This document shows positions 9,177-17,752 of a stretch of 64,000 nucleotides of DNA, piece by piece. The stretch spans positions 2,914,001 to 2,978,000 of the forward strand of contig NZ_CP023315.3 of assembly GCF_002310375.3 (NCBI RefSeq). The letters run 5' to 3'. The notes below the pieces were generated by a model that was given only the letters and a program-made list of their open reading frames with translations, was not told where the DNA came from and made no database searches. Numbering within the stretch: the stretch's first letter is position 1; the number at the start of each line of letters is the position of its first letter. Made by a program: the position numbers and the translations under genes. This DNA is from Caulobacter vibrioides (GTDB taxonomy: Bacteria; Pseudomonadota; Alphaproteobacteria; Caulobacterales; Caulobacteraceae).

Positions 9177-9207
9177 GTGACGAGACGTTGGGGCTACGTC
9201 TCGTCAC
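9177..9207. terminator. perfect 12-bp inverted repeat after the accessory gene
   Basis: Arms GTGACGAGACGT (9177-9188) and ACGTCTCGTCAC (9196-9207) flank a 7-nt loop, 8 nt past the stop of the 8527-9168 gene. There is no T tract. It may be a bidirectional terminator for the converging gene pair, or a protein-binding palindrome. Confidence 0.55.
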
Positions 9208-9374
9208 CACGGTGACAGGATCGTCGCGCGCGCTTTGGGCTGTAGCCGGGGCCAACTATACGATTCACGCTTTGCGAGGATTTTGACCACCTCGTTGACG
9301 CACTTCTGAGTGTCGTGGACGACCTGGTCCCGGCGAACCTGAGCGCCGCGTAGTCCGTAGCGATGATCGCTCAT
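9204..9374 (-). CDS. possible small protein, unknown
   Basis: A 56-codon frame starting MSDHRYGLRGAQVRRDQ, with AGGTGG eight bases before its ATG, converging on the accessory gene at 8527-9168. Its TGA overlaps the right arm of the inverted repeat 9177-9207. It has no recognisable domain and could be chance. The good ribosome-binding site and the AT-richer composition shared with its neighbour are the only arguments for it. Confidence 0.3.
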   Translation of the reverse strand: MSDHRYGLRGAQVRRDQVVHDTQKCVNEVVKILAKRESYSWPRLQPKARATILSPW

Positions 9375-9458
9375 TCCAACGCCCACCTAACAGCGATTTA
9401 AGCTGCATTTCGCGCCCGCTGAGCTACCCCTTCTGCAGGCTCGCGAAATGGGGATCGC

Positions 9459-9848
9459 ATGAGGAAGACCGTTCTGGCGCTCGCTGTCGCGGGGCTGGCC
9501 CTGGCGTCGTGCGGCCCCTCCGATCCCGGCAAGCCCGAGGGCGGCCTGATGCTGGGCCTGCGAGCGATCTTCGCGTTCAAGACCTGCACGGACAAGCTCG
9601 AAGAGCGGTTCGGCCTGAAGGAGATCGCCGGCGTAACCTCCAACGACATGGACCCCCAGCCCACCGGCCGGCCGGGCGAATGGGACGTGAAGTTCACCGC
9701 CGACGTCACCGAGAAGGAAAGCGGCCGGGTCACGCGCTACAAGGGTGTGTGCCGCGTGCGTCGCGACCAGCCCACGACCCTGGACGCCAGCTTCGTCAAG
9801 GAACTCAAGGCGGGTACCGACGTCGTGCGACGGGTCCGCCCGGGCTGA
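9459..9848 (+). CDS. small lipoprotein, unknown function
   Basis: A 129-residue protein with a lipoprotein signal peptide: MRKTVLALAVAGL, then the lipobox LASC, giving Cys18 as the lipidated residue, followed by GPSDPGKPEGG. The mature part has one further Cys pair candidate (TCTDKL and GVCRV) and a short beta-rich segment (GEWDVKFTADVTEKESGR), like a small periplasmic binding or assembly lipoprotein. There is no family I can name. It is 73 bp upstream of another exported protein on the same strand, so the two may be co-transcribed. Confidence 0.7.
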   Translation: MRKTVLALAVAGLALASCGPSDPGKPEGGLMLGLRAIFAFKTCTDKLEERFGLKEIAGVTSNDMDPQPTGRPGEWDVKFTADVTEKESGRVTRYKGVCRVRRDQPTTLDASFVKELKAGTDVVRRVRPG

Positions 9849-9921
9849 GCCGCGCGGTCGACAAGGCCCGGCGGCGCGGGCAACATGCTCGCCGACCAAC
9901 GAGGGTCGGGGGGAGTTCACG

Positions 9922-10716
9922 ATGCGAGTTCTATGGGGCGCGGTTGTCGCCGGCGCGGCTTTGGCGGTCGCAAGCGCCAGTTGGGGCCAGACCCCCGCGC
10001 CCACGGCCGGTTTCGCCGTTCCCGTCGAGGCCCTGAAACTGGGCGGCGCCAAGGCTGGCTTCATGGAGTCGGGCGCCTCGGCCGGCGGACGCCAGATGCT
10101 GGTGAAGACCTACCAGCGCACCAGTCAGGGGTTCGTCAACAGCAAGAGCAAGATCACCAAAGCCTTCCGGTTCATGACGGCGGACGGCGCGGTGACCCTG
10201 GCCGGCAAGTGCGTGATCCGCGCCGAGGGCCGCAACCTGCTGGGCATCGACTACACCAAGACCGACGCCCGCGGCTACAACTGCGCCGCCGAGGACCAGG
10301 CGCCTGAGCAATACGCCATGGAGGTCGCCCTGCCGTCGTTCGGCGACGCGCGGATCGGCGGCGCGCTCGGCCTGACCATCAAGAAGGATCGTCCGACATC
10401 CGACGTTCAAGCCGTCCTGCGCGGCCGGCTGATCTATGCCGGCGTCGCCTATGAGGCCAAGCCGACCGGCTTCTACACCGACAGCTTTATGGCCCGTCGG
10501 GTCGTGCGCGGCTATGACATCCTTCGCGATGGCAAGCTGATCGGGCGTCTGTCCTACCCCCAGAAGGAGATGACCTCGACCAAGGACCAGGGGGACATCA
10601 TTGTTCCGACCAGCCAGGCCGACGGCCGTGACGCGGTGCTCTTCATGGTCATGTCGCTCAACGCGATGCCGGACGTCTATGCCGAGCAGGTGCGCCGGGA
10701 GATCAGCTGGTACTGA
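9922..10716 (+). CDS. exported protein of unknown function
   Basis: A 264-residue secreted protein. The signal peptide spans about residues 1-23 (RVLWGAVVAGAALAVASAS, then WGQ). The ATG at 9922 is preceded by GGGGGAG; upstream in-frame codons overlap the lipoprotein gene in another frame and are not plausible. The mature protein is beta-rich with two Cys (GKCVIR and GYNCAAED) that could pair. No enzyme motif is seen and no family is recognised. It probably shares a transcript with the lipoprotein gene just upstream. Confidence 0.7.
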   Translation: MRVLWGAVVAGAALAVASASWGQTPAPTAGFAVPVEALKLGGAKAGFMESGASAGGRQMLVKTYQRTSQGFVNSKSKITKAFRFMTADGAVTLAGKCVIRAEGRNLLGIDYTKTDARGYNCAAEDQAPEQYAMEVALPSFGDARIGGALGLTIKKDRPTSDVQAVLRGRLIYAGVAYEAKPTGFYTDSFMARRVVRGYDILRDGKLIGRLSYPQKEMTSTKDQGDIIVPTSQADGRDAVLFMVMSLNAMPDVYAEQVRREISWY

Positions 10717-10850
10717 GGCGACGGCTTCGGCGGGCGGAAAGGTCGCGGCGCGCACGCGACTGGCGTTGATCTTTCGTGCTATAAACACGACATAGCCATT
10801 TCAATTCAGCTGTTCGCCGCCCCTCGCGGCGACGCGCGCCCGAGCAAAGC

Positions 10851-11681
10851 ATGACCCTGGACACCGCCCTCGAGATCGAAGCCGAGACCCGCACGGGTCA
10901 GATCAAGCTGCACAAGGCCGAGGATTTCGAGGGCATGCGCAAGGCCGGCAAGCTGGCCGCCGAATGCCTGGACATGCTGGTTCCGCACGTCCAGCCGGGC
11001 GTGTCGTCCGACGAGCTGGACCGGCTGGCCCGCGAGTTCATCCTGGACAACGGCGGCCTGCCCGCCTGCCTCTATTATCGCGGCTATCCCAAGACAGTCT
11101 GCATCTCGCGCAACCACGTGGTCTGCCACGGCATTCCCGGCGACTGGAGCCTGAAGGAAGGCGACATCGTCAATATCGACGTGACCGCCATCGTCGACGG
11201 CTGGCACGGCGACACCTCGCGCATGTACGGGGTGGGCGAAGTGGGCCCGCGCGCCCGCCGCCTGGTCGAGATCACCTATGAGGGCATGCGGCGCGGCCTC
11301 GAGGCCGTGAAGCCGGGCGCCACCCTGGGCGACATCGGCCACGCCATCCAGTCGTATGTCGAGGCCCAGCGCTGCAGCGTCGTGCGCGACTTCTGCGGCC
11401 ACGGCCTGGGCCGCGTGTTCCACGACGCCCCGAACATCCTGCACTTTGGCCGCCCCGGCCAGGGCGCGGTGCTGAAACCCGGCATGTTCTTCACCGTCGA
11501 GCCGATGGTGAATCTCGGCAAGCCCGCCGTGAAGGTGCTCAACGACGGCTGGACCGCGGTGACCCGCGACAAGTCGCTGTCGGCCCAGTGCGAGCACTCG
11601 ATCGGCGTGACCGAAGACGGCTTTGAGGTCTTCACCGCCTCGCCGGCCGGGCTGTTCCAGCCGGCGATCCTGGGCGGCTGA
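10851..11681 (+). CDS. map: methionine aminopeptidase, type I
   Basis: Removes the initiator methionine from nascent proteins. The 276 residues hold the pita-bread fold with all five metal ligands: Asp110 (VNIDVT), Asp121 (HGDTSRM), His184 (CGHGLGRVFH), Glu217 (FTVEPMV) and Glu248 (QCEHSIGVT), plus the substrate His in NHVVCHGIPG. An extension of about 20 residues precedes the catalytic domain. It lies upstream of radC as in many alphaproteobacteria, separated here by a family A repeat. Confidence 0.97.
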   Translation: MTLDTALEIEAETRTGQIKLHKAEDFEGMRKAGKLAAECLDMLVPHVQPGVSSDELDRLAREFILDNGGLPACLYYRGYPKTVCISRNHVVCHGIPGDWSLKEGDIVNIDVTAIVDGWHGDTSRMYGVGEVGPRARRLVEITYEGMRRGLEAVKPGATLGDIGHAIQSYVEAQRCSVVRDFCGHGLGRVFHDAPNILHFGRPGQGAVLKPGMFFTVEPMVNLGKPAVKVLNDGWTAVTRDKSLSAQCEHSIGVTEDGFEVFTASPAGLFQPAILGG

Positions 11682-11686
11682 TCCCC

Positions 11687-11807
11687 AAATCCTCCCCCTA
11701 GCGGGGGAGGTGTCCGCGCAGCGGACGGAGGGGGAAGTCTTGCTGACCTTGTCCCTCCCCCTCCGTCGTCTCTGCGAGCCGACACCTCCCCCATGGAGGG
11801 AGGATTT
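11687..11807. repeat. family A palindromic intergenic repeat
   Basis: A full copy. Each outer arm contains a small hairpin (CCTCCCCC-TAGC-GGGGGAGG type), then a GC hairpin of variable sequence, then GGAGGGGGAAG. The second arm is the reverse complement of the first around a 15-20 nt centre. It starts 6 nt past the map stop codon and lies before radC. Confidence 0.9.
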
Positions 11808-11864
11808 AGCGCTAGACAACCTGAACGATAAGCCGCCTACTCTTCCCGTAGAGTCGAGGGCGGC

Positions 11865-12638
11865 ATGGTCAGCGTTTCTTCCCTGGCGATCTCCGACGGC
11901 GCGGCGGATGAACCGGCCGCCCCCGCCGCCAATCCGTTACCGCCCAAGCCCGCCCGCAAGTCGGTCCACGCCCATCATCTGGGCCACCGCGAACGCCTGC
12001 GCGAGCGGGCGGCCAAGGGCGGGTTCGTCGCCCTGCCCGACTATGAGCTGATCGAGCTTTTTCTGTTCCGCACCTTCCCGCGCGGCGACGTCAAGCCTCT
12101 GGCCAAGGCGCTTTTGACCCGGTTCGGCTCACTGGACGGGGTGCTGGGCGCGACGGTCGAAGAGCTGCGCACCGTGCAAGGCGTCGGCGAAGCGGCCGCC
12201 ATGGACTTGAAGCTGCTGCACGAGGTCGCCTTGCGCGCCGGCCGCGACAAGATCGCCAAACGGCCGGTGATCAGCTCGTGGAGCGCCCTGCTGGGCTATG
12301 TCCGCGTGGCGCTGGCCAACGAGTCGCGCGAGCAGTTCCGCGTGCTGTTCCTCGACAAGAAAAACCAGCTGATCGCCGACGAGGTGCTGAACCGCGGCAC
12401 GGTCGACCACGCTCCGGTCTATCCGCGCGAGGTGATGCGCCGGGCGCTGGAGCTGTCGTCCAGCAACATCATCATCCTGCACAACCACCCGTCCGGCGAC
12501 CCGACCCCCTCGCGCCCCGACATCGACATGACCAAGCAGATCGTCGAGGCCGGCAAAGCCCTGAAGATCGCCGTCCATGATCATTTGGTGGTCGGTCGCG
12601 ACGGCGTGGCCAGCTTCAAGGCGCTGGGGTTGATGTAA
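11865..12638 (+). CDS. radC: RadC-family (JAMM/MPN+) protein
   Basis: A 257-residue member of the RadC family. After a low-complexity Ala/Pro N-terminus there is a helix-hairpin-helix-like UPF domain (residues about 40-125, ELRTVQGVGEAAAMDLK) and a C-terminal JAMM metalloprotease-like domain with His206 and His208 in LHNHPSGDP and an Asp at about 219 (RPDIDM). Despite its name the family is not firmly tied to DNA repair; some members are nuclease or protease candidates. A GAGTC (CcrM) site lies about 14 bp upstream of the ATG at 11865. Confidence 0.93.
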   Translation: MVSVSSLAISDGAADEPAAPAANPLPPKPARKSVHAHHLGHRERLRERAAKGGFVALPDYELIELFLFRTFPRGDVKPLAKALLTRFGSLDGVLGATVEELRTVQGVGEAAAMDLKLLHEVALRAGRDKIAKRPVISSWSALLGYVRVALANESREQFRVLFLDKKNQLIADEVLNRGTVDHAPVYPREVMRRALELSSSNIIILHNHPSGDPTPSRPDIDMTKQIVEAGKALKIAVHDHLVVGRDGVASFKALGLM

Positions 12639-12647
12639 CCTTGCCCT

Positions 12648-12734
12648 GTCATCCCGGCCGGAGCGCAGCGGAGAGCAGGGACCACGGCAAACGCTCAGAT
12701 TTTCGGCGGTCCCGGGTCTTCGCCCGGGATGACA
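12648..12734. repeat. family B palindromic repeat (TGTCATCCCGG ... CCGGGATGACA)
   Basis: Terminal inverted repeats TGTCATCCCGG and CCGGGATGACA enclose a GC-rich palindromic centre with GGGACC and GGTCCC halves. Sister copies are at 14927-15028 and 59041-59153. Confidence 0.85.
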
Positions 12735-12825
12735 CTGCTTTTGGCCCAATGCTTCCAGCGTCCGGCTTGACGCCTGAGCTCTAAACCTTGAGCGTCGCGG
12801 CTCTCAGCTTGTCCGGAGTCCGCCC

Positions 12826-14079
12826 ATGCGTCGTCTGCTCACCGCCCTTCTCGCCTCGACCGCCCTGCTCGGCGGCGTCGCCGACGCCCAAGCCCAGACC
12901 AAGGCCAAGAAGCCCGAAGCCCCGCCGGCGGTGTCCAAGGCCGACAAGGCGCTGCACAACGGCTTCCTGACGCTGGACACTCACCTCGACACCCCGACCC
13001 ACTTCGCGCGGCCCGGCTGGGACATCAACGATCGCCACGAGGTCGAGCACGACTTCAGCCAGGTGGACCTGCCGCGCATGAACGAAGGGGGCCTGGATGG
13101 CGGCTTCTTCGTGATCTACACCGGCCAGGGCGACCTGACCGCCGCCGGCTATGAGTACGCCCGCAACTACGCCCTGCGTCGCGCCATCGAGATCCGCGAG
13201 ATGCTGGCCGGGAGCAAGACCGGCTTCGAGCTGGCCCTGACCTCGGACGACGCCCGCCGGATCAACAAGGCCGGCAAGAAGTTCGCCTTTGTCAGCATGG
13301 AAAACAGCTGGCCGCTGGGCGAGGACCTGACCCTGCTCACCACCTTCCACCGCGAAGGCCTGCGGATGGCGGGACCCGTCCACTTCCGCAACAACCAGCT
13401 GGCCGACAGCTCGACCGACCCCAAGGGCAAGATCTGGAACGGCTATTCGCCACTGGGCCTGCGCTGGCTGGCCGAGGCCAATCGCCTGGGCATTGTCATC
13501 GACGTCAGCCACGCCAGCGACGACGTCGTCGACCAGTCGGTGGCCCTGTCGAAGGTTCCGATCATCGCCTCGCACTCGGGTCCGAAGGCGATCTACAACC
13601 ACCCGCGCAACCTCGATGACGCGCGCCTCAAGAAGATCGCCGACGCCGGCGGCGCGATCTGCATCAACTCGATCTATCTGACCGACACCACGCCCAGCTC
13701 CGAGCGCAAGGCCGCCCTCGAGGCCCTGGGCCGTGCGCCGGACATGAAGACCGCGACGCCCGAAGCGGTGAAGGCCTATGCCGAAAAGCGGGCCGCGATC
13801 GACAAGGCCCATCCGGTCCCGCGCGGCGACTTCGACCTCTACATGAAGAGCATGCTGCACGTGCTCAAGGTGGCCGGGCCCAAGGGCGTCTGCGTCGGCG
13901 CCGACTGGGACGGCGGCGGCGGCATGGACGGCTTCGAGGACATCACCGACCTGCCCAAGATCACCGCCCGTCTGAAGGCCGAGGGCTATTCGGACGCCGA
14001 CATCGAAGGCATCTGGAGCGGCAATGTCCTGCGCATCGTCGATGCGGCGCAGGCCTATGCGAAGAGCGTGGCGAAGTAG
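12826..14079 (+). CDS. exported membrane dipeptidase (renal dipeptidase family, M19)
   Basis: A 417-residue periplasmic zinc dipeptidase. The signal peptide [17 protein letters not shown] ends near ADAQAQ. The M19 metal site is visible: HxD in [11 protein letters not shown], the bridging Glu in [11 protein letters not shown], His residues in VIDVSHAS and IIASHSG, and the Asp in [10 protein letters not shown]. The length is usual for the family, which hydrolyses dipeptides including D-amino-acid dipeptides. It is monocistronic, with family B and family A repeats on either side. Confidence 0.92.
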   Translation: MRRLLTALLASTALLGGVADAQAQTKAKKPEAPPAVSKADKALHNGFLTLDTHLDTPTHFARPGWDINDRHEVEHDFSQVDLPRMNEGGLDGGFFVIYTGQGDLTAAGYEYARNYALRRAIEIREMLAGSKTGFELALTSDDARRINKAGKKFAFVSMENSWPLGEDLTLLTTFHREGLRMAGPVHFRNNQLADSSTDPKGKIWNGYSPLGLRWLAEANRLGIVIDVSHASDDVVDQSVALSKVPIIASHSGPKAIYNHPRNLDDARLKKIADAGGAICINSIYLTDTTPSSERKAALEALGRAPDMKTATPEAVKAYAEKRAAIDKAHPVPRGDFDLYMKSMLHVLKVAGPKGVCVGADWDGGGGMDGFEDITDLPKITARLKAEGYSDADIEGIWSGNVLRIVDAAQAYAKSVAK

Positions 14080-14086
14080 GCGCTCC

Positions 14087-14320
14087 AATCCTCCCCCTAG
14101 AGCCCTTTAGCTTTAGATGGAATCATCTAAAGCGTTTGAAAGGGCTCTAAGTGTTTGATTTTAGAGCCCGTTTATCTGGTTTAGATGGTTCCATCTAAAC
14201 CAGACAGGCTCTAGCGGGGGAGGTGGTCCGAAGGACCGGAGGGGGAAGTCCTGTTGAGCTTGCCCCTTCCCCCTCCGTCGTCTCTTCGAGCCGACACCTC
14301 CCCCGCTAGGGGGAGGATTT
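14087..14320. repeat. family A repeat split by an inserted AT-rich element
   Basis: The left end (14087-14100) and the remainder (14211-14320) together make a normal family A copy. The tip of the first hairpin, normally CCCCCTAGCGGGGG, is opened at CTAG, and the 114-bp element described separately sits inside. The far end supplies the last codons and the TAG of msrQ. Confidence 0.9.
14097..14214. mobile_element. MITE-like element inserted in a repeat, with CTAG target duplication
   Basis: About 114 bp of AT-rich sequence is bounded by two CTAG copies (14097-14100 and 14211-14214), where the uninterrupted repeat has only one. The ends are imperfect inverted repeats: CTAGAGCC then 7 nt then TTTAGATGG on both strands. 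The element consists of two hairpins, one with AGAGCCCTTT/AAAGGGCTCT (14099-14148) and one with TCTGGTTTAGATGG and its complement (about 14175-14204). It carries a GAATC (GANTC) methylation site at 14120-14124 in the first hairpin. There is no coding capacity. It fits a non-autonomous element or a GANTC-bearing Caulobacter intergenic repeat. Confidence 0.75.
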
Positions 14321-14926
14321 GGAGGCCGTCCGCCGCCCCTCCCAAACCCGCCAAAGCATCAAGGCCACGAACACCCCGCCATAGATCAGCGGCGGCCGGT
14401 GGTCGGCCTTGACCAGCAGGTAGTAGTGGGCCACGCCCAGCGGCACGATCAGATAGACCAGCCTGTGCAGCCGGCTCCAGGCCGCGCGGCCCATGCGAAT
14501 GACCCAGCCGTTGGTCGAGGTCACCGCCAGCGGGATCAGCAGCACAAAGCCCAGCATCCCCAGCGTGATGAACGGCCGCTTGAGGATGTCCTTCCACAGC
14601 TGGTTCCAGTCGAAATAGAGATCGACCCCGATATAGCTGAACAGGTGCAACAGCACGTAGGCGAAGGCGAACAGGCCGACGGTCCGGCGAAACCGCACCA
14701 GCCGGGGCTGCTTGAAGATCCGCGCGGCGGGCGTGATCGCCAGACCCACCAGCAACAGCCGCAGGCCCCATTCGCCGAGGTCGCGGATCAGGGTCTCGAT
14801 CGGATTGGCGCCCAGCTCGCCCGCATAGCCCCGCCACGCCAGCCAGGCCAGCGGCGCGAAACAGGCCAGCCAGACCAGGCCGTAGACGATGGCGTCCTGG
14901 AGCTTTGAGGGGCGTTTCTTTCTCAT
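14306..14926 (-). CDS. msrQ: MsrQ, membrane heme subunit of the periplasmic methionine sulfoxide reductase
   Basis: A 206-residue integral membrane protein (YedZ/MsrQ, ferric-reductase-like fold) that passes electrons to MsrP. Six hydrophobic segments are visible. Heme-ligand histidines fall in YVLLHLFSY and SRLHRLVYL, with another in GVAHYYLL. It is downstream of msrP, with a family B repeat in the 117-bp gap. The start is taken at 14926 (MRKKRPSKL); an ATG two codons earlier (14932) lies inside the repeat and cannot be excluded. The last codons (KSSP and TAG) come from a family A repeat arm. Confidence 0.93.
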   Translation of the reverse strand: MRKKRPSKLQDAIVYGLVWLACFAPLAWLAWRGYAGELGANPIETLIRDLGEWGLRLLLVGLAITPAARIFKQPRLVRFRRTVGLFAFAYVLLHLFSYIGVDLYFDWNQLWKDILKRPFITLGMLGFVLLIPLAVTSTNGWVIRMGRAAWSRLHRLVYLIVPLGVAHYYLLVKADHRPPLIYGGVFVALMLWRVWEGRRTASKSSP

Positions 14927-15028
14927 TGTCATCCCGGACGCCCTGCAGGGGCGATCCGGGACCTCCGGAAGCTGTTGCGCATGCGGCGGTCCCGGCTCTC
15001 CGCGCTTCGCGCTGCGGCCGGGATGACA
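14927..15028. repeat. family B palindromic repeat inside the msrPQ operon
   Basis: Ends TGTCATCCCGG and CCGGGATGACA, with an internal palindromic centre. It lies between msrP and msrQ and reaches to the msrQ start codon. Confidence 0.85.
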
Positions 15029-15043
15029 GGCAAGATCGCCACC

Positions 15044-15964
15044 CTAGTAAAACCGCTTCAGATCCATGCCCCGGTACATGTCCGCCACCCACTCGCCATA
15101 GCCGTTGAAGGCCAGGGTGTCGCGGCGGCGGAACTCGCCGATGCGGCGTTCGGTGGCTTGCGACCAGCGGGGGTGGTCTACGGCCGGATTGACGTTGGAA
15201 TAGAAGCCGTATTCGCGCGGGGCCAGGACGTTCCAGGACGTCACGGGCTGCTTCTCCACCAGGCTGATGCGGACGATCGACTTGATGCCCTTGAAGCCGT
15301 ACTTCCACGGCACGACCAGACGCAGCGGCGCGCCGTTCTGGTTGGGCAGCACGTCGCCATAAAGGCCCACGGCCATCAGGGTCAGCGGGTGCATGGCCTC
15401 GTCGATCCGCAGGCCTTCGCGATAGGGCCAGTCCAGCGTGTTCCAGGCCTGGCCGGGCATTTCGGAGGGCCGCATCACGGTCTCGAACGCCACGAACTTG
15501 GCCTTGGAGGTCGGCTTGACGCTGGCCAGCAGATCCTTCAGCGGGAAGCCGACCCAGGGAATGACCATCGACCAGCCCTCGACGCAGCGCATGCGGTAGA
15601 TGCGCTCTTCGAGCTTGTTCTTGCCGATCAGGTCCTCGATGCCGACCGTGCGCGGAGCCTCGCAGGCGCCGTCGATGCGCACCGTCCATGGACGCGGCTT
15701 GAACTTCCCCGAGTTCTCAGCCGGATCGCTCTTGTCGACGCCGAACTCATAGAAGTTGTTGTAGGTGGTGATGTCCTCTTTCGAGGTCGGCTTTTCGGTG
15801 GTCGAGAAGCCCCGGCTAAAGGTCAGGTCGGCCCTCGCCTCGCTCGCCGTGGCGCCGGCGACGCCCAGGCCCGCCATCCCCGCCATCAAGGTTCGGCGCT
15901 TCAGATAAAGGCCGTGGTCGGTGACGTCGTTATCGGTCAGGTCGGCGGCATGGCGGATCAGCAT
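15044..15964 (-). CDS. msrP: MsrP, periplasmic molybdopterin methionine sulfoxide reductase catalytic subunit
   Basis: A 306-residue Mo-pterin enzyme that reduces protein-bound methionine sulfoxide in the periplasm, with MsrQ as electron donor. The N-terminus has a twin-arginine signal ([10 protein letters not shown], then a hydrophobic stretch and SEARA). The molybdenum-ligand Cys is Cys127 in [11 protein letters not shown], and the substrate/cofactor loop [19 protein letters not shown] is intact. The ATG at 15964 gives the standard MLIRHAAD start; longer frames upstream overlap the next gene. It is 70 bp downstream of the metal-resistance-like gene on the same strand. Confidence 0.95.
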   Translation of the reverse strand: MLIRHAADLTDNDVTDHGLYLKRRTLMAGMAGLGVAGATASEARADLTFSRGFSTTEKPTSKEDITTYNNFYEFGVDKSDPAENSGKFKPRPWTVRIDGACEAPRTVGIEDLIGKNKLEERIYRMRCVEGWSMVIPWVGFPLKDLLASVKPTSKAKFVAFETVMRPSEMPGQAWNTLDWPYREGLRIDEAMHPLTLMAVGLYGDVLPNQNGAPLRLVVPWKYGFKGIKSIVRISLVEKQPVTSWNVLAPREYGFYSNVNPAVDHPRWSQATERRIGEFRRRDTLAFNGYGEWVADMYRGMDLKRFY

Positions 15965-16034
15965 GGGAACGCTCCGGCGAGGCTTGTGACCATGATACGC
16001 GGCGCCGAGCGGTTTGGTTACGGGGGCCGCGCGA

Positions 16035-16700
16035 TTATTGTCGCCGGAAACGGCCCCCGCCCTCTTCCTGCGCTGGGGCGGCGTAGACCTGCCGCAGGCC
16101 CTCGGCCAGGGCCGCGCGTTCCGTCGGCGACAGCGTCGCGGCGAACGCGGCCAGGGCCGACTCGACATTGGCCCGCGCCTCCTGGTCCAGCGCCCGGGCG
16201 TTGGCCAGGCGGCGCGCCACCTCGGCCGGATCCGCGCCCGGCGTGGACAGCGCCTGCAAGGCCGAACGCCGCTCGGCGCGCGCCTGACGCGTGATCGGCT
16301 GGTTCTTCTGATTCACCGCCCTGAGGGTCTGGCGCAGCGCGGCGCGGCTTTGCGGCGAAAGCTGCTCACCCGCCGTCCACAGCGGCGGACGGGCCAGGCG
16401 CTCGCCCGGCGGCGGCGCGGCGCTCGCGGGCTGGGGCGCTGGCTTGGCGCGCGGTTGGCTGGCCGAGGGATCGGTGGCGCTCTTGGCGGGCGGGGGCGCG
16501 GCCGCAGCGATCGGCGCGGGCGGGTTCGCGGCCACGGGCGCGGGAGCGAGCGGCGTGCGATCCGACTCGCTCGGCTCGGGCGCCACGACCCGCGGATTGG
16601 TCAGGCGCACGAACGCGACACCGGCGACGCCGCCGATCAAAAACACATTCAGGGTCGCCGAAGCGATCAGCCCGATCAGCAACGGGCGCGACAGGCTCAT
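16035..16700 (-). CDS. periplasmic metal-resistance-like protein (CpxP/ZraP-type, last gene of the ECF operon)
   Basis: A 221-residue protein anchored by one N-terminal membrane segment ([19 protein letters not shown]), then a long Pro/Ala-rich linker (residues about 40-100) and a helical C-terminal domain with [16 protein letters not shown] and [17 protein letters not shown], the LTPEQR-type repeats of the heavy-metal-resistance (metal_resist) family. It probably senses or buffers a periplasmic signal. The start overlaps the stop of the anti-sigma-like gene (ATGA), so it is translationally coupled. With the EF-hand protein, sigma factor and anti-sigma it forms one transcription unit. Confidence 0.8.
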   Translation of the reverse strand: MSLSRPLLIGLIASATLNVFLIGGVAGVAFVRLTNPRVVAPEPSESDRTPLAPAPVAANPPAPIAAAAPPPAKSATDPSASQPRAKPAPQPASAAPPPGERLARPPLWTAGEQLSPQSRAALRQTLRAVNQKNQPITRQARAERRSALQALSTPGADPAEVARRLANARALDQEARANVESALAAFAATLSPTERAALAEGLRQVYAAPAQEEGGGRFRRQ

Positions 16701-17152
16701 AGGGCGTTCGGCTCCTCGAGGGCGTCTTGCAGGTCGTTGCTGACATCGACGGCGGTGACCGTCTCGACGCGAGCGGTCGGATCGGTCGGCGCGTTGATCG
16801 GCGCGACATGGCCGCCGACCGCAACCCCGGCCAGCACGCCGGCGAAGGCCGCCGCTGACAGGCCCAGGGCCGCCGAAACACCGGCGATCCAGCGGCGCAC
16901 AGCCTTGGCCGGCTGCGGCGCGTCGGTGATCAGTCGTCCCAGCAGAGCGGCGGTGGGGGCCTGGGCGGGGGCCAGGTCCAGCAGGCGGTCCAGATAGGCG
17001 GCGTCGGCCAGCACCGAAGCCAGCGCCTCCGGCTGGCCGGCCAGCAAGGCGCGCGCGGCCTCGCGCTCGACCTCGGGCCAGCGGGCGATCTCGCCGCCAT
17101 AGGCCTGCGCCAACGCCGCGAAGCGCGCGGGGATCATCTCCGGCGACATCAT
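16697..17152 (-). CDS. membrane anti-sigma-like protein
   Basis: A 151-residue protein directly downstream of an ECF sigma gene (13-bp gap). The cytoplasmic N-terminus is helical (PARFAALAQAYGGEIARWPE). One membrane segment is at about residues 88-112 (IAGVSAALGLSAAAFAGVLA), with a short periplasmic tail. Position, topology and length fit an anti-sigma factor, though no zinc-binding HxxxCxxC motif is present, so the call rests on context. It starts at one of two adjacent ATGs (17152 or 17149). Confidence 0.7.
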   Translation of the reverse strand: MMSPEMIPARFAALAQAYGGEIARWPEVEREAARALLAGQPEALASVLADAAYLDRLLDLAPAQAPTAALLGRLITDAPQPAKAVRRWIAGVSAALGLSAAAFAGVLAGVAVGGHVAPINAPTDPTARVETVTAVDVSNDLQDALEEPNAL

Positions 17153-17165
17153 CCAGCGGCCTCCT

Positions 17166-17726
17166 TCATTCCGTCCCCGCCCGCAGATCGGCCAGCGACG
17201 CCTTCAGCGCGCGCCGTCCACGCGACAGCAAGCTTTCCAGCGCCTCGACGCTGATCGCCATCAACCCCGCCGCCTCGATATTGCCAAGTCCCTGGTGGTG
17301 GCAAAGTACGATCGCCTCGCGTTGGCGCTCGGGCAAGGCCGCCAAGGCCGCCTCGACCCGCCGAGACAGATCCGCGCGCATCAGGCCCGCATCGGGAGCA
17401 GGTCCGGTGTCGACCTGCTCGGGCGGGCTGTCGGTGACCACCTCCCGCCGCCGACGCAGCCGGTCGTAGCAGAGGTTCAGCGCCACCCGGTGCAGCCAGG
17501 TGTCGAAGCGGGCCCCGCCCGGCTTCCAGCCCCGCGCCTGTTTCCAGGCCCGCAGGAAGGTCTCCTGAGCCACGTCCTCTGCCTCGCCGGAGTCGTTGAG
17601 CATCCGGCGCGCCAGGGCGAGAATGCGCGGCAAGCGACGGTCCAGCAGGGTTCGTACGGCGGACGGGTCGCCCCGTCCCACCCCCGCCAGCAAGGCTTCG
17701 TCGGGATCGTTCCCGTCGGAGACCAA
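17166..17726 (-). CDS. ECF-type RNA polymerase sigma factor
   Basis: A 186-residue sigma-70 family protein with only regions 2 and 4. Region 2 runs from about residue 20 to 90 (LALARRMLNDSGEAEDVAQE, TFLRAWKQARGWKPG, RVALNLCYDRLRRRR). Region 4 is about 120-175 (LPERQREAIVLCHHQGL, then the HTH IEAAGLMAISVEALESLLSRG). Upstream of the domain the frame has only TTG as a possible start (17726), two codons after an in-frame TGA, so initiation is probably TTG coupled to the EF-hand gene 26 bp upstream. It would direct transcription of an envelope or metal stress regulon under the control of the next gene. Confidence 0.92.
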   Translation of the reverse strand: MVSDGNDPDEALLAGVGRGDPSAVRTLLDRRLPRILALARRMLNDSGEAEDVAQETFLRAWKQARGWKPGGARFDTWLHRVALNLCYDRLRRRREVVTDSPPEQVDTGPAPDAGLMRADLSRRVEAALAALPERQREAIVLCHHQGLGNIEAAGLMAISVEALESLLSRGRRALKASLADLRAGTE

Positions 17727-17752
17727 ACCTCAGCTCGCCGCGCACGTCGTCA

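Noticed and set aside
10717..10850. TATAAA near 10775 as the -10 box of the map promoter
   Set aside because: No plausible -35 at 16-18 bp spacing; the nearest TTGATC is only eight bases away.
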